Part shown: positions 1-11,875 of the stretch, one piece after another | Layout of the letters: each line of letters starts with the position of its first letter | Numbering within the stretch: the stretch's first letter is position 1 | Origin: Candidatus Auribacter fodinae | Lineage (GTDB): Bacteria; Auribacterota; Auribacteria; Auribacterales; Auribacteraceae | Length of the DNA: 61,753 nucleotides | Direction: 5' to 3' | Assembly: GCA_003599815.1 (NCBI GenBank) | Contig: QZJZ01000015.1 | Span: 1 to 61,753, forward strand | Notes under the pieces: generated by a model | The model's input: only the letters and a program-made list of their open reading frames with translations | Told to the model about the DNA's origin: nothing | The model's database searches: none | Made by a program: the position numbers and the translations under genes

Positions 1-767
1 GACAGGATGTCATATAATTTCGGTATTCCAATAAAAATAGTAACTCGTTTTAGAAGAATGCATTTTAAAACACGGGCAAACGGTTTTACTGACCGCAGGG
101 CTACGATTGTTGCGCCTCTGACCACAGGCATCACCATGCATACGGTAAACGTAAATGAATGGAACATTGGCAATATCAGCAGAAGCCGATCTGATTTTGT
201 AATATGAATCATGTTCACACAGGTGGACGCGTTAGAGGATATATTCCTGTGAGTCAGTACTGCTCCTTTGGGCTTGCCAGTCGTTCCTGACGTATAAATT
301 ATCACAGCCGGTTGTTGGGGAGGGAAATCCAGTGAGTCAAATAAGCAAGGAAAAGATTCTGCATTCTCCTGCATTGATTTGAGTGTTATGATGTCGTCCA
401 GTTTTTCACAGGATTGCTCGAGATGTTTAAAATGCGAGGAGTAAGTTTCTTCTGAGATAAGAAAACGCATGTCGCTGTCATTGACGATGTACTCAATTTC
501 GTGCTGTGTCAAAAACCTGTTTATAGGTACGACAACCGCTCCTATTTTCCACAGTGCGTAAACTGAAAACAGATATTCGGGGCAATTATCGAGCAGTATT
601 CCTACGTGGTCGCCCGTACGAATTTTAATTGAATCCAGAAAAAAGCCTGCGTATTTATTCACTTGTTCATTGAATGACTTGTATGATAGAACAGTGTCAT
701 CAAAAATGATCGCTTTGTGGCGGGGATATTTTTTCGCAGTTTGTTCAAGAAAAGCGGCAATATTCAT
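1..767 (-). CDS. AMP-dependent acyl-CoA synthetase/ligase, N-terminal part (cut by window edge)
   Basis: Reading the minus strand from an ATG at 767 gives 255 residues without a stop, and the frame leaves the window at base 1. The protein has the adenylate-forming P-loop YTSGTTGKPKG at residues 158-168, an LPMFHSF motif at 199-205, and a stretch around 81-99 (PINRFLTQHEIEYIVNDS) typical of long-chain fatty acid or other acyl-CoA ligases. These enzymes activate a carboxylic acid as acyl-AMP and transfer it to CoA. The C-terminal catalytic domain is outside the window, so the acyl substrate cannot be judged. It diverges from the CPBP gene at 889; the 121-bp gap must hold both promoters, but I see no convincing pair of boxes. 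Confidence 0.9.
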   Translation of the reverse strand, partial: MNIAAFLEQTAKKYPRHKAIIFDDTVLSYKSFNEQVNKYAGFFLDSIKIRTGDHVGILLDNCPEYLFSVYALWKIGAVVVPINRFLTQHEIEYIVNDSDMRFLISEETYSSHFKHLEQSCEKLDDIITLKSMQENAESFPCLFDSLDFPPQQPAVIIYTSGTTGKPKGAVLTHRNISSNASTCVNMIHITKSDRLLLILPMFHSFTFTVCMVMPVVRGATIVALRSVKPFARVLKCILLKRVTIFIGIPKLYDIL

Positions 768-888
768 AATCAACAATTGTTTATTATGGTTCTCAAGCAA
801 TTAAAGTTGGTTTATTATAAACTTGACCACATTAATATAATAACAGGCAAGTTCGTGTCAACGGATATTTATTGAAAAGCTGACTTCT

Positions 889-1599
889 ATGGCGGTAAAA
901 AGATACTTACGATATACCCATCATCCATATTATGGTTTTTTGCTCAGTATACCTTTAATTATTATTTATGAGGCTGGCATCATCTATTTGCACAAATATT
1001 CGTCATTGATCGTACGAAATCTGTTTGATGTTGTCACCAAGAAGATGATTGTCTGGGTGGGCGGACTTGGCTTTTTCATGATTTCTGTTGCGCTATTGCT
1101 GGGAGTGATATTTCTTCTGCGCCCGAAAAAAGATATGCTGTTGTTTCACGGGTGGTATTTCATTGCTCTGATTATGGAGGCCACTGCTTACGCGATGTTT
1201 TATCTTGGGGCGATGACACATCTTGGACCGTATGCCATGTCGTCCGCGACAGATTATACCTCCGGTTTTTCCGGAGTGATATTATCTTTTGGAGCAGGTA
1301 TTTATGAAGAACTCATGTTCAGGGTTGTTGTGTTTGGACTTCTCATGTTGATTATGCATCGTATTTTTGGGCTCAGGCGTTTTATCTCATTTCTTTTTGC
1401 GGCATCGGTTTCATCAGTATTTTTTTCTCTGGTGCATTACTGGGGGAACGCCGCTGACACGTTTACTGCGTATACTTTCTGGTTCAGGTTTGCAGGCGGT
1501 ATGTTTTTCAGTATCATTTATTTTTTTCGCGGGTTTGCCGCGTCCGTTTATACTCACGCGTTGTACGATGTTCTTATAGCTCTCGCAGTATCAGTGTAA
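889..1599 (+). CDS. CPBP-family intramembrane glutamic-type endopeptidase
   Basis: A 236-residue polytopic membrane protein. It carries the CPBP (Abi/CAAX protease-like) signature: EELMFR with Glu140, Glu141 and Arg145, a second F-x3-H motif (Phe179, His183), and a third H-x3-D motif (His223, Asp227). Family members cleave within or next to the membrane (for example Rce1-type prenyl protein processing or bacteriocin self-immunity), but the bacterial substrate is usually unknown, as here. The ATG at 889 has no good Shine-Dalgarno sequence, so the start is the least certain part. It is separated from the downstream diguanylate cyclase by a promoter and is probably its own unit. A second, unrelated-looking CPBP protease lies at 7824. 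Confidence 0.85.
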   Translation: MAVKRYLRYTHHPYYGFLLSIPLIIIYEAGIIYLHKYSSLIVRNLFDVVTKKMIVWVGGLGFFMISVALLLGVIFLLRPKKDMLLFHGWYFIALIMEATAYAMFYLGAMTHLGPYAMSSATDYTSGFSGVILSFGAGIYEELMFRVVVFGLLMLIMHRIFGLRRFISFLFAASVSSVFFSLVHYWGNAADTFTAYTFWFRFAGGMFFSIIYFFRGFAASVYTHALYDVLIALAVSV

Positions 1600-1627
1600 T
1601 TCCGTCGAACTGTGTGTAAGAAAGTTC

Positions 1628-1656
1628 TTGGATAATGGTTTCCTTTTGCATATAAT
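1628..1656 (+). promoter_or_regulatory. Sigma-70 type promoter for the diguanylate cyclase-biotin operon
   Basis: TTGGAT at 1628-1633, a 17-bp spacer, and a perfect TATAAT at 1651-1656. The predicted transcript starts near 1663, which lies downstream of an in-frame TTG at 1657 and therefore supports the ATG at 1696 as the real start of the next gene. No other promoter of this quality is visible before 13.1 kb. Confidence 0.7.
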
Positions 1657-1695
1657 TTGTCATACTTTCGTTATGATAAGATACTGGAGAAGGGC

Positions 1696-2604
1696 ATGCC
1701 TAAGATTTTAGTTGTCGATGACGATCACGGCCTTGTGGATATGCTACAAATCGGGCTGGAAGCATTGCAGTATGAGACATTGGTTGCATATGATGGTGTG
1801 GAAGCTGTTGCGAAAACAAAAGAGCATATGCCGGATATTATACTTCTCGACGTGAATTTGCCTCTAAAGACCGGATTTGAAGTATGTAAGGAAATCCGGT
1901 CGACAGTCCTGACAACCTACATCCCGATTATCATGATTACTGCACGTGACGATCTTTCCAGCAAAATCGAAGGATTGGATATCGGCGCGGATGATTATAT
2001 AACAAAACCGGTAGACATAAAAGAAGTGCTGGCACGGATAAAATCCATGCTTCGTATAAAAAAATTGCAGGATGAACTGAGAACAACACGTGACGAACTG
2101 CGTGAACTTTCTATCAAAGATTACCTTACAGGTTGCTATAACAGACGCTATATCATGGAGATTTTACTTCTTGAAGTCAAAAAATCAAGACGATATGGTT
2201 TGAGCCTTGCCTGCATTATGGCTGATCTGGATGGGTTTAAAGCCGTGAATGATACCTATGGACATCCGTTTGGTGATGTTGTCCTGAAAAGTATAGCTGA
2301 GGTAATATTCCATAATCTTCGCGATAGTGATATTATCGGCAGGTATGGCGGTGAGGAGTTTATTGCTATTCTTCCCAGCTTGTCACAAAAAGCGGAACTG
2401 GAAGATATCTGTGAACGCATACGTTCTGCTGTGGAACAAAAAAAGTGCTCATCCAATGGGTGCTCGGTCAATGTTACTATCAGTATCGGGGCAACACTTT
2501 TTAATGGTGTTGATATTCCCGATGAAGATAAAATTATTGAAATCGTTGATGAAGCTCTCTATGAAGCAAAACATTCTGGTAAGAACTGTTTTGTCCTGCG
2601 CTGA
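1696..2604 (+). CDS. Response regulator diguanylate cyclase (REC-GGDEF)
   Basis: 302 residues. A receiver domain (1-120) has the acidic pocket DDD at 8-10, phosphoacceptor Asp52, Thr82 and Lys104. A GGDEF domain (about 140-300) has GGEEF at 218-222, the active form of the signature, and RDSD at 209-212, five residues upstream, matching the RxxD inhibitory c-di-GMP binding site. It should make c-di-GMP from two GTP when phosphorylated and be product-inhibited. The start is ATG 1696, preceded by GGAGAAGGG at 1686-1694. It is the first gene of the long operon that continues into biotin synthesis, an odd partner. In a flagellated cell it is a plausible input to the motile/sessile decision. Confidence 0.93.
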   Translation: MPKILVVDDDHGLVDMLQIGLEALQYETLVAYDGVEAVAKTKEHMPDIILLDVNLPLKTGFEVCKEIRSTVLTTYIPIIMITARDDLSSKIEGLDIGADDYITKPVDIKEVLARIKSMLRIKKLQDELRTTRDELRELSIKDYLTGCYNRRYIMEILLLEVKKSRRYGLSLACIMADLDGFKAVNDTYGHPFGDVVLKSIAEVIFHNLRDSDIIGRYGGEEFIAILPSLSQKAELEDICERIRSAVEQKKCSSNGCSVNVTISIGATLFNGVDIPDEDKIIEIVDEALYEAKHSGKNCFVLR

Positions 2605-2669
2605 GGATTCCTTTGCGGCATTTCCCCGCTGAATCCTTTCTGAAAACCGGAGTGAAATTGGTAACTGCA

Positions 2670-3395
2670 ATGAATTATACTTATGAGAACAATAAGAGGG
2701 TGGCGCTGATTACTGGTGGAACCGGAGGGCTTGGCCGTATTCTGGTTGAACTGTTTTTACAGTCTGGATATAGTGTGTCCTATTCTTCGAGGCAGTCTGC
2801 CGGCACGCAAAGTGAGATGGAACTATGGCGGTGTGTTGATGCCGGAGACAGCACTGGGCACGTCCGGTTTGTGGAAGAAATCGTTTCTCGCTGGGGGCGA
2901 ATTGATGTGCTGGTGATTAATGCGGGAGTGACTGTCGATAAGGTTATCCCTCACCTTAGTGACTCAGATATGGATCGTATGCTTGACACTAACCTAAAAG
3001 GATTTTTCACCGCAGTTAAAGCCGTACTGCCGATTATGAAGCAGCAACAATCCGGGCACATAATCGCGGTCTCATCGTTTGCCGCGACAGCAGGAACGTA
3101 TGGGCAATCGGTCTACGCCGCGACTAAAGCGGGTATTGAAGGCGCAGTTAAATCCGCCGCCCGTGAAGCGGGGGAGTATGGTGTCCGTGTGAATGCTGTA
3201 ATGCCGGGATTCATGGATACAGGTATGGGAAACAAAGTTGCGGATGCGGTTCGTGAAAAAGCCCGTCAGGAAAATGTGATGAAGCGGTTGTCCTCTGCTC
3301 GTGAATCGGCATCATTCATTGTTTTTCTTGCGGGAATGAAACAGGTTTCAGGCCAGATTTTTAATCTGGATAGTAGAATAACAGGATGGCTATGA
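2670..3395 (+). CDS. FabG-like 3-oxoacyl-[ACP] reductase (SDR family), biotin-cluster paralogue
   Basis: A classical short-chain dehydrogenase of about 241 residues. It has the NAD(P)-binding TGGTGGLG at 15-22, the NAG motif, and the catalytic Ser136, Tyr149 and Lys153 (YAATK). Sequence and neighbours fit reduction of 3-oxoacyl-ACP. The start is uncertain: ATG 2670 is used, but in-frame GTG 2652 and TTG 2613 are possible and none has an ideal ribosome site. Its stop overlaps the start of the fabF-like gene as ATGA, so the two are translationally coupled. Because it sits ahead of bioF-bioA-bioD rather than in a fab operon, I infer a role in making the pimeloyl precursor of biotin. General fatty acid synthesis remains possible. 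Confidence 0.85.
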   Translation: MNYTYENNKRVALITGGTGGLGRILVELFLQSGYSVSYSSRQSAGTQSEMELWRCVDAGDSTGHVRFVEEIVSRWGRIDVLVINAGVTVDKVIPHLSDSDMDRMLDTNLKGFFTAVKAVLPIMKQQQSGHIIAVSSFAATAGTYGQSVYAATKAGIEGAVKSAAREAGEYGVRVNAVMPGFMDTGMGNKVADAVREKARQENVMKRLSSARESASFIVFLAGMKQVSGQIFNLDSRITGWL

Positions 3396-4588
3396 ACAGA
3401 GATATTGTGATAACCGGATTAGGGGTTGTATCAACTCATGGAGTAACGCTGGACAGGTTCTGGCAGGCAGTTAAAGAAGGATGCCCATGTGAGGAAGGCG
3501 ATTTTGCCCAGCCGTATAAAAAGTCTGTTTTCATTGATGATAAAAAACTGCGCAAGGCAGGTCAATTCATTAATAAACGCAAATCATTTTCTGATGACCG
3601 CCGCGCGTTTGTTTTTGAAGCGGCGGGCAGGGCATTGGAAGACGCCGGTGTGAGCGACCGGTTTGATCTCGGCGTTGTCATCGGTTGTTCCAAGCCGACT
3701 ATGGGGCGCGCTGAACGCTGGATGGAAGCAGTGAAGGCAATGAAAAAATATGAAGAGAGTTCCGTCTATAATGTGCCTATTGCCGGAAGCGTAGAAATAC
3801 CTTCGTTGTATCTTGTGAAAAAGATGTTCCTGACCGGGCCTTCGCTTAATGTTACAGCCGGATGCGCGACCGGCCTGATGTCTGTTAATACCGCGTGCAG
3901 GTTGATTATGATGGGTGACGCTGATATAGTTATCGCTGGCGGCGTTGAAGTTATCCCTGAAACGACATTTTATGCATGTTACGAGAATATGGGCGTTTTA
4001 ACCGATTCTTTCAAACATTTTCGTCCGTTCCATAAAGACCGTAACGGGTTTATCATTGGTGAAGGTTGCGCTGTCGTTGTACTTGAAACGGAAGAATCCG
4101 CTCGTAACCGGGGCAGGAAACCTTATTGTAAAATTGAGAAATGGGCGGCGTTGAATGATCCGACAGGTTATACTAAAATGAATCCTGATGGAGCAGTAAT
4201 AAGCGAATTGATCAACCGGTTGACAAATAACAATGCGTATCCTATTGACTATGTAAATACTCACGGAACGGCTACCAGAATGAATGATCCTGCGGAACTC
4301 CGGGCTTTCAAACGTTCGTTTAATGATAAGGCGGGGTCTATGTCGTTCAGCGCCACAAAACCAGTTACCGGACATATGCTCGGAGCAACCAGTGCAGTTG
4401 AATTGGCGATTTGCGTGCTTGCTTTACAGCATCAGGCCGTACCGCCTACAATTCGCCTTGATGAGCCTGACGCGGAATGCACAATAGATCTAACTCCTCA
4501 GAAGGCGCGGCATAAAAATCTCGAAAGAGTCATGACTCTCTCCTACGGCTTTGGCGGCCCGATGGCGGGAATCGTGTTGAAAAGGTAA
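3392..4588 (+). CDS. FabF-like beta-ketoacyl-ACP synthase, biotin-cluster paralogue
   Basis: 398 residues with the condensing-enzyme fold. Active-site residues are Cys158 (in AGCATG), His291 (in NTHGTAT), Lys323 and His328 (KPVTGH), the Cys-His-His set of KAS I/II enzymes. It elongates acyl-ACP with malonyl-ACP by two carbons. ATG 3392 is preferred over ATG 3386 because AGGA at 3383-3386 is correctly spaced only for the former. That start gives a 4-base ATGA overlap with the upstream reductase and leaves 3 bp before bioF. The arrangement suggests a specialised synthase for a C7 dicarboxylic acyl chain. Catalytic residues are intact, so it is not a decarboxylating or chain-length-factor remnant. 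Confidence 0.88.
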   Translation: MNRDIVITGLGVVSTHGVTLDRFWQAVKEGCPCEEGDFAQPYKKSVFIDDKKLRKAGQFINKRKSFSDDRRAFVFEAAGRALEDAGVSDRFDLGVVIGCSKPTMGRAERWMEAVKAMKKYEESSVYNVPIAGSVEIPSLYLVKKMFLTGPSLNVTAGCATGLMSVNTACRLIMMGDADIVIAGGVEVIPETTFYACYENMGVLTDSFKHFRPFHKDRNGFIIGEGCAVVVLETEESARNRGRKPYCKIEKWAALNDPTGYTKMNPDGAVISELINRLTNNNAYPIDYVNTHGTATRMNDPAELRAFKRSFNDKAGSMSFSATKPVTGHMLGATSAVELAICVLALQHQAVPPTIRLDEPDAECTIDLTPQKARHKNLERVMTLSYGFGGPMAGIVLKR

Positions 4589-4591
4589 ACT

Positions 4592-5791
4592 ATGTCAGAT
4601 ATGCGGGATGCTTTGAATGATGAACTGAATGCGTTTCGGGCAAAACATCTTTATCGCTCAGTCCGTGATGTTAACCCGCCTGCCGGAAACCATGTGTTTA
4701 TCGATTCAAAGGAATGCGTGAATTTTGCTTCTAATAATTATTTGGGGCTGGCTCAGGATACTCGGATTATCTCTGCGGCGAAAGACGCTATGGACAAATA
4801 TGGCGTTGGGGCCGGAGCATCGCGCCTTATATCTGGCAGCGGAATATTGCATGCACAACTTGAGGCACGGCTTGCAGTATTCAAAAAACAGGATGCCGCT
4901 CTTGTCTTTCCAACCGGATTTATGGCGAATCTTGGCATTATTACTTCATTGATGGATTCGGAACATGACCTTATTCTTGCCGATCGATTAATACACGCCA
5001 GCCTGTTTGATGCCTGCTCATCAGCTAAGGCGTTGTTCAAAATTTACCCTCATAATGATACTGAGGCGCTACAAAGATTGCTTTGCAGGTATACTGATAA
5101 GCGGCGCGTGCTAATAGTTACTGACGGAGTGTTCAGTATGGATGGCGATATCGCTCCTATCCATGAACTAGGAACAATTGCCGCTGAACACAACGCATGG
5201 CTGATGGTAGATGACGCTCACGGAACAGGGGTACTCGGAGTCAATGGAGTCGGAAGCGCGGAAGAATGCGGAGCTCATGATCTTGTAACCATTCATATGG
5301 GGACATTCAGTAAAGCTTGCGGTGTGATGGGCGGTTTTGTTGCTGGCCCGCAAGAGCTTCGCGAACTGCTTATCAATAAGGCGCGCAGTTTTATTTACAC
5401 AACCGGCATTCCTCCGGCGCTATGCACGGCATGTATAACTGCGCTGGATATTATTCGCGATGAGCCGTGGAGACGAGTTCGCTTGCGTGATCTGTCAAAA
5501 TATGTTAGAAATCATTTGCATGGAATAGGGTTTACGGTACCGGATGGCATTACGCCGGTTATACCTGTCATCCTTCATGATAACGAACTTGTTATGAATT
5601 ATTCACGGATCATGATGGATCTTGGTGTGTTTGCTCCCGGTATCAGGTATCCGACGGTACCCCGGGGGCAGGAGCGGTTACGGGTAAGTTTGCAGGCAGT
5701 TCATACTGACGACGACATTGAGTGTCTGTTATCTGCAATGGAAAAATGTGCGAAAAGGTATGGCACAGGTACCACAACGATTAGCGGCTAA
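4592..5791 (+). CDS. bioF: 8-amino-7-oxononanoate synthase (biotin biosynthesis)
   Basis: 399 residues, a PLP-dependent alpha-oxoamine synthase. It has NFASNNYLGL at 44-53, GAGASRLISGSG, VDDAHGTGVLG (aspartate that contacts the PLP ring) and GTFSKACG with the Schiff-base lysine at 241. It condenses pimeloyl-ACP or pimeloyl-CoA with alanine to give KAPA, the first dedicated step of the biotin ring pathway. Other alpha-oxoamine synthases (Kbl, HemA, Spt) are close in sequence, but the bioA and bioD neighbours settle the call. It starts 3 bp after the fabF-like gene. Confidence 0.93.
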   Translation: MSDMRDALNDELNAFRAKHLYRSVRDVNPPAGNHVFIDSKECVNFASNNYLGLAQDTRIISAAKDAMDKYGVGAGASRLISGSGILHAQLEARLAVFKKQDAALVFPTGFMANLGIITSLMDSEHDLILADRLIHASLFDACSSAKALFKIYPHNDTEALQRLLCRYTDKRRVLIVTDGVFSMDGDIAPIHELGTIAAEHNAWLMVDDAHGTGVLGVNGVGSAEECGAHDLVTIHMGTFSKACGVMGGFVAGPQELRELLINKARSFIYTTGIPPALCTACITALDIIRDEPWRRVRLRDLSKYVRNHLHGIGFTVPDGITPVIPVILHDNELVMNYSRIMMDLGVFAPGIRYPTVPRGQERLRVSLQAVHTDDDIECLLSAMEKCAKRYGTGTTTISG

Positions 5792-5800
5792 GGAGTTTTC

Positions 5801-8900
<3,100 letters not shown>

Positions 8901-8910
8901 GGCTTTTGGT

Positions 8911-9423
8911 ATGAAAAATCTTGTTCTGTTCGGGTTTATGGGAACCGGTAAGACACTGATATCAAAAAAATTAAGTAAATTATTGCCTCTTTCTGCTGTC
9001 GACATGGACGCGTTGATTGAGGACAAGGAAAAGACATCGATATCCTCGATTTTTGCGGATAAGGGCGAACCGTATTTCAGAGAGCTCGAACGAGTTATGG
9101 CTCAGGAACTGTCGAAAAAATCAGGATTGCTGATATCAACAGGCGGTGGTGTTGTACTTAATCCGGAAAACATACAAAATTTATCGAAAACAGGAGTCTG
9201 TGTGTGTCTTACCGCTTCGCCTGAAACAATATATGAAAGAGTACGCCGTCATTCACACCGTCCTCTGCTCAATACCGAAGACCCGCTCGCTACCATAAAA
9301 ACGATGCTGTCCGCGCGTCAATCGCGTTATGATGCGGTGCCTTACCATGTTGCAACAGATGCCAAGTCGCCAGAACTCATTTGCGAAGAAATTATCGCAT
9401 TATACAATAAGCATGCGGGATAA
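8911..9423 (+). CDS. aroK: Shikimate kinase
   Basis: 170 residues, the normal size for the family. P-loop GFMGTGKT at 8-15, the DMDALIE shikimate-binding aspartate region, FR in EPYFRELE, the GGG of STGGGVV, and the LID-region arginines (RRHSHRPLL). It phosphorylates shikimate to shikimate-3-phosphate in chorismate synthesis. It starts 10 bp after the CPBP gene and is followed by mtnA after 16 bp. Confidence 0.93.
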   Translation: MKNLVLFGFMGTGKTLISKKLSKLLPLSAVDMDALIEDKEKTSISSIFADKGEPYFRELERVMAQELSKKSGLLISTGGGVVLNPENIQNLSKTGVCVCLTASPETIYERVRRHSHRPLLNTEDPLATIKTMLSARQSRYDAVPYHVATDAKSPELICEEIIALYNKHAG

Positions 9424-9427
9424 ATTT

Positions 9428-9433
9428 AAGGAG
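9428..9433 (+). promoter_or_regulatory. Ribosome binding site fixing the mtnA start
   Basis: AAGGAG, six bases before ATG 9440. It shows that the open frame upstream of 9440, which runs through aroK in another frame, is not translated as part of mtnA. Confidence 0.75.
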
Positions 9434-9439
9434 ATAGAT

Positions 9440-10483
9440 ATGCCTGTCCCTACGATACTATGGGAAAATGAAGAGCTGACTATAATTGACCAGACAAAAC
9501 TGCCGCTTGTTCTGGACAGTATAACTCTGAAAACGGTTGAGGACGTCTGGGACGCTATCCAGAAACTGCGTGTACGCGGTGCGCCTGCTATCGGTGTTGC
9601 CGCGGCTTTGGGTGTTATTGTCGGTATACGGAATTTTCAATTTGATGACAGGACTGCTCTTGTTGAAAAAGTTAAGCAGGTCGCGGATTACCTCGCTACA
9701 TCAAGGCCGACTGCGGTAAATCTCTTCTGGGCTCTTGACCGGATGAAAGCCGTGTGCGACAGGTATTCTTCCGCGACAGCCGCGGAACTGATGGCTAAAT
9801 TGAAAAGGGAAGCGGTAACCATTCTTGAAGAAGACAAACTGATCTGCAGAGCGATAGGCAGATCAGGCAGCGACCTTGTTCCTGATGACAGTACTATTCT
9901 CACCCATTGCAATGCCGGAGGGCTCGCTACGGTTGATTACGGAACAGCGTTAGGTGTTATTTATGCCGCTCATGAAGCGGGCAAAAATATTACGGTGTAT
10001 GCAGATGAAACACGTCCTCTTCTTCAAGGTTCGCGCCTGACGGCGTGGGAACTGAAAGAATCCGGCATTCCAGTAACCCTGATTTGCGATAACACTGCCG
10101 CTAAGGTTATGCATGAAAATAAGATAGATTTGGTTATCGTCGGCGCTGACCGTATAGCGGCAAACGGTGACACTGCGAATAAAATCGGTACCTACATGGT
10201 TGCGGTTCTCGCCAAAGCGCATGGTATCCCATTTTATGTTGCGGCTCCGTCTTCCACGTTTGATTTTTCTTTGAGTTCTGGTGAACGTATTCCTATTGAA
10301 GAGCGTGACCCTATCGAAGTTGTGCATGGAATGGGCAAACAAACCGCTCCAGATGGAATAAATGTGTATTCTCCGGCGTTTGACGTGACTCCGGCGAACC
10401 TTATAACAGCATTCATAACGGAAAAAGGAAATATTTTTCCTCCGTTTACTGAAAACATCAGATCGACAATCGGGACAAAGTAG
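9440..10483 (+). CDS. mtnA: S-methyl-5-thioribose-1-phosphate isomerase
   Basis: 347 residues, eIF-2B alpha-like isomerase. Family landmarks: RGAPAIGVAAALG near the N terminus, the catalytic cysteine in THCNAGGLAT, VYADETRPLLQGSRLTAWEL, the catalytic aspartate in VGADRIAANGD, and NKIGTY. It converts 5-methylthioribose-1-phosphate to the ribulose form, in methionine salvage or in the related 5'-deoxyadenosine and MTA shunts. No other salvage gene lies nearby, so the pathway cannot be told from context. The start is ATG 9440 with AAGGAG; a longer in-frame opening at 9329 lies inside aroK and is rejected. Confidence 0.92.
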   Translation: MPVPTILWENEELTIIDQTKLPLVLDSITLKTVEDVWDAIQKLRVRGAPAIGVAAALGVIVGIRNFQFDDRTALVEKVKQVADYLATSRPTAVNLFWALDRMKAVCDRYSSATAAELMAKLKREAVTILEEDKLICRAIGRSGSDLVPDDSTILTHCNAGGLATVDYGTALGVIYAAHEAGKNITVYADETRPLLQGSRLTAWELKESGIPVTLICDNTAAKVMHENKIDLVIVGADRIAANGDTANKIGTYMVAVLAKAHGIPFYVAAPSSTFDFSLSSGERIPIEERDPIEVVHGMGKQTAPDGINVYSPAFDVTPANLITAFITEKGNIFPPFTENIRSTIGTK

Positions 10484-10488
10484 CGACT

Positions 10489-11430
10489 ATGTTTTTTTCG
10501 GAAACTGATCTTATAGCTGGCATAGCGTCAAGGGCAAAGTATCCGTCTTCCATAGTTAAAGGAATCGGGGATGATACTGCGGTGCTGAAGTCAGCTGATC
10601 CTGACAAATACCAGTTGTTTACGCAGGATTCCATAGTGCTGAACCAGCATTTTTTCCTGAAAGATGACCCTCAGGCTATAGGATGGAAAGCGTACGCAAG
10701 AAATGTGAGTGACATTGCCGCTATGGGCGGCATTCCGTCTTGCGCTCTGGTTGCGCTTGGCTTGCCGAAGTCATTGGACGAAGGATGGGTTACACGGCTG
10801 TATGACGGAATATTTTCCTGTGCTGATACCTTTTCCTGTCCTGTTGTAGGAGGCGATATCACCGCTGTTGAAAATGAATTATTTGTATCGGTATCAATGA
10901 TTGGAGTTGTTTCCAAACAAAAGCTTTGCCTGCGAAACGGGGCGAAACCGGGCAATATGGTGTGCGTCACGGGGTTGTTGGGCGGGAGTATCCGTTCAAA
11001 GCACCTTAATTTTATGCCCCGGTTACGTGAAGCGCAGTGGTTGGTAAATAATGTGCATATAACATCAATGATCGATCTCAGCGATGGATTGGCTAAAGAC
11101 CTGTTTCATATCGGTGAGGCAAGCAGCGTTGGTTTTGAACTGAATAAGAGTGAGATACCGATTTCGTCCGATGCAGTCGCTCTTGCGGCGGAAACAGGAA
11201 AGGCTCCGATCTGGCATGCCTTGAATGACGGTGAGGATTTTGAATTGTTGTTTACAGTAGCGGATAACGAAAGTGACATTAAATCAGTTTGCACTGAGTT
11301 TCAGGAGCTTTTTGGCTTCAGGTGTTCCGTCGTAGGGAGGGTGATTGATCAGGGGGAGGGAGCTTTCATTGTTGACGAAAAGAATCGAAGGGGACAATTG
11401 TTTCCCGGAGGGTTCGATCATTTTGCGTAA
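10489..11430 (+). CDS. thiL: Thiamine-monophosphate kinase
   Basis: 313 residues, PurM/AIRS-like fold. GIGDDTAVL at about 25-33, the VSDIAAMGGIP segment, the VGGDIT metal-binding loop and IDLSDGLAKDL are characteristic of ThiL, which phosphorylates thiamine monophosphate to the active diphosphate cofactor. Other AIRS-family members (SelD, HypE) lack this combination. It is placed 5 bp after mtnA and overlaps tsaE by 8 bp. The thiL-tsaE neighbourhood is common in bacteria. Confidence 0.93.
   Translation: MFFSETDLIAGIASRAKYPSSIVKGIGDDTAVLKSADPDKYQLFTQDSIVLNQHFFLKDDPQAIGWKAYARNVSDIAAMGGIPSCALVALGLPKSLDEGWVTRLYDGIFSCADTFSCPVVGGDITAVENELFVSVSMIGVVSKQKLCLRNGAKPGNMVCVTGLLGGSIRSKHLNFMPRLREAQWLVNNVHITSMIDLSDGLAKDLFHIGEASSVGFELNKSEIPISSDAVALAAETGKAPIWHALNDGEDFELLFTVADNESDIKSVCTEFQELFGFRCSVVGRVIDQGEGAFIVDEKNRRGQLFPGGFDHFA
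11407..11412 (+). promoter_or_regulatory. Ribosome binding site for the TTG start of tsaE
   Basis: GGAGGG inside the end of thiL, ten bases before TTG 11423. No ATG exists near the conserved N terminus, so this site supports a TTG start. Confidence 0.55.
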
Positions 11431-11875
11431 CGAATACATATCACATTCACATCGTCAAACTGTGCAAATGGGCAAACGCATTGGCGCTCAGCTCAAAGGC
11501 GGAGATGTTGTTGCTTTATGCGGTACGCTTGGCGCGGGGAAAACAGCGTTTTCCCGGGGACTCGCAGATGGGCTTGCAGTGAATAGGTCCCTACCGGTAA
11601 CCAGCCCGACGTATACGATTGTAAACCAGTATGAAGGGCGGTTTCCTGTCCATCATATTGATTATTACCGTCTGCGCAGTGAGGATGAGTTTTATCTCTC
11701 AGGGCTGGAGGAATGTTTTGCATCGGATGCGGTGACTATTATTGAATGGGCGGACAGGTTTCCAAATACACTGCCGCCAGATGCCTTATGGATTCATATT
11801 GATTTACTTGATCTTAAAAAACGCTGTATAAAAATTTTATATGCAGGGAACAATCATGAAAGATTTAATTTGTAG
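11423..11875 (+). CDS. tsaE: tRNA threonylcarbamoyladenosine (t6A) biosynthesis ATPase
   Basis: About 151 residues. The Walker A motif GTLGAGKT, followed by SPTYTIVNQY, HIDYYRL and IIEWADRF, is the standard TsaE series. TsaE works with TsaB and TsaD to place threonylcarbamoyl on A37 of ANN-decoding tRNAs. The start is inferred as TTG 11423, overlapping the thiL stop as TTGCGTAA; another in-frame TTG at 11345 would add 26 unconserved residues. The last 20 bases overlap the following TPR gene, so the genes appear coupled. Confidence 0.9.
   Translation: MRNEYISHSHRQTVQMGKRIGAQLKGGDVVALCGTLGAGKTAFSRGLADGLAVNRSLPVTSPTYTIVNQYEGRFPVHHIDYYRLRSEDEFYLSGLEECFASDAVTIIEWADRFPNTLPPDALWIHIDLLDLKKRCIKILYAGNNHERFNL

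Noticed and set aside
823-841. TTGACC and TATAAT upstream of the first CPBP gene
   Set aside because: The two boxes are only seven bases apart, and neither has a proper partner at about 17 bp.
3998-4375. Minus-strand open frame opposite the fabF-like gene
   Set aside because: A shadow of the conserved condensing enzyme; no ribosome site and no family resemblance.
10489-11430. Thiamine riboswitch before thiL
   Set aside because: Only 5 bp separate mtnA and thiL; there is no room for a leader and no TPP-type sequence nearby.
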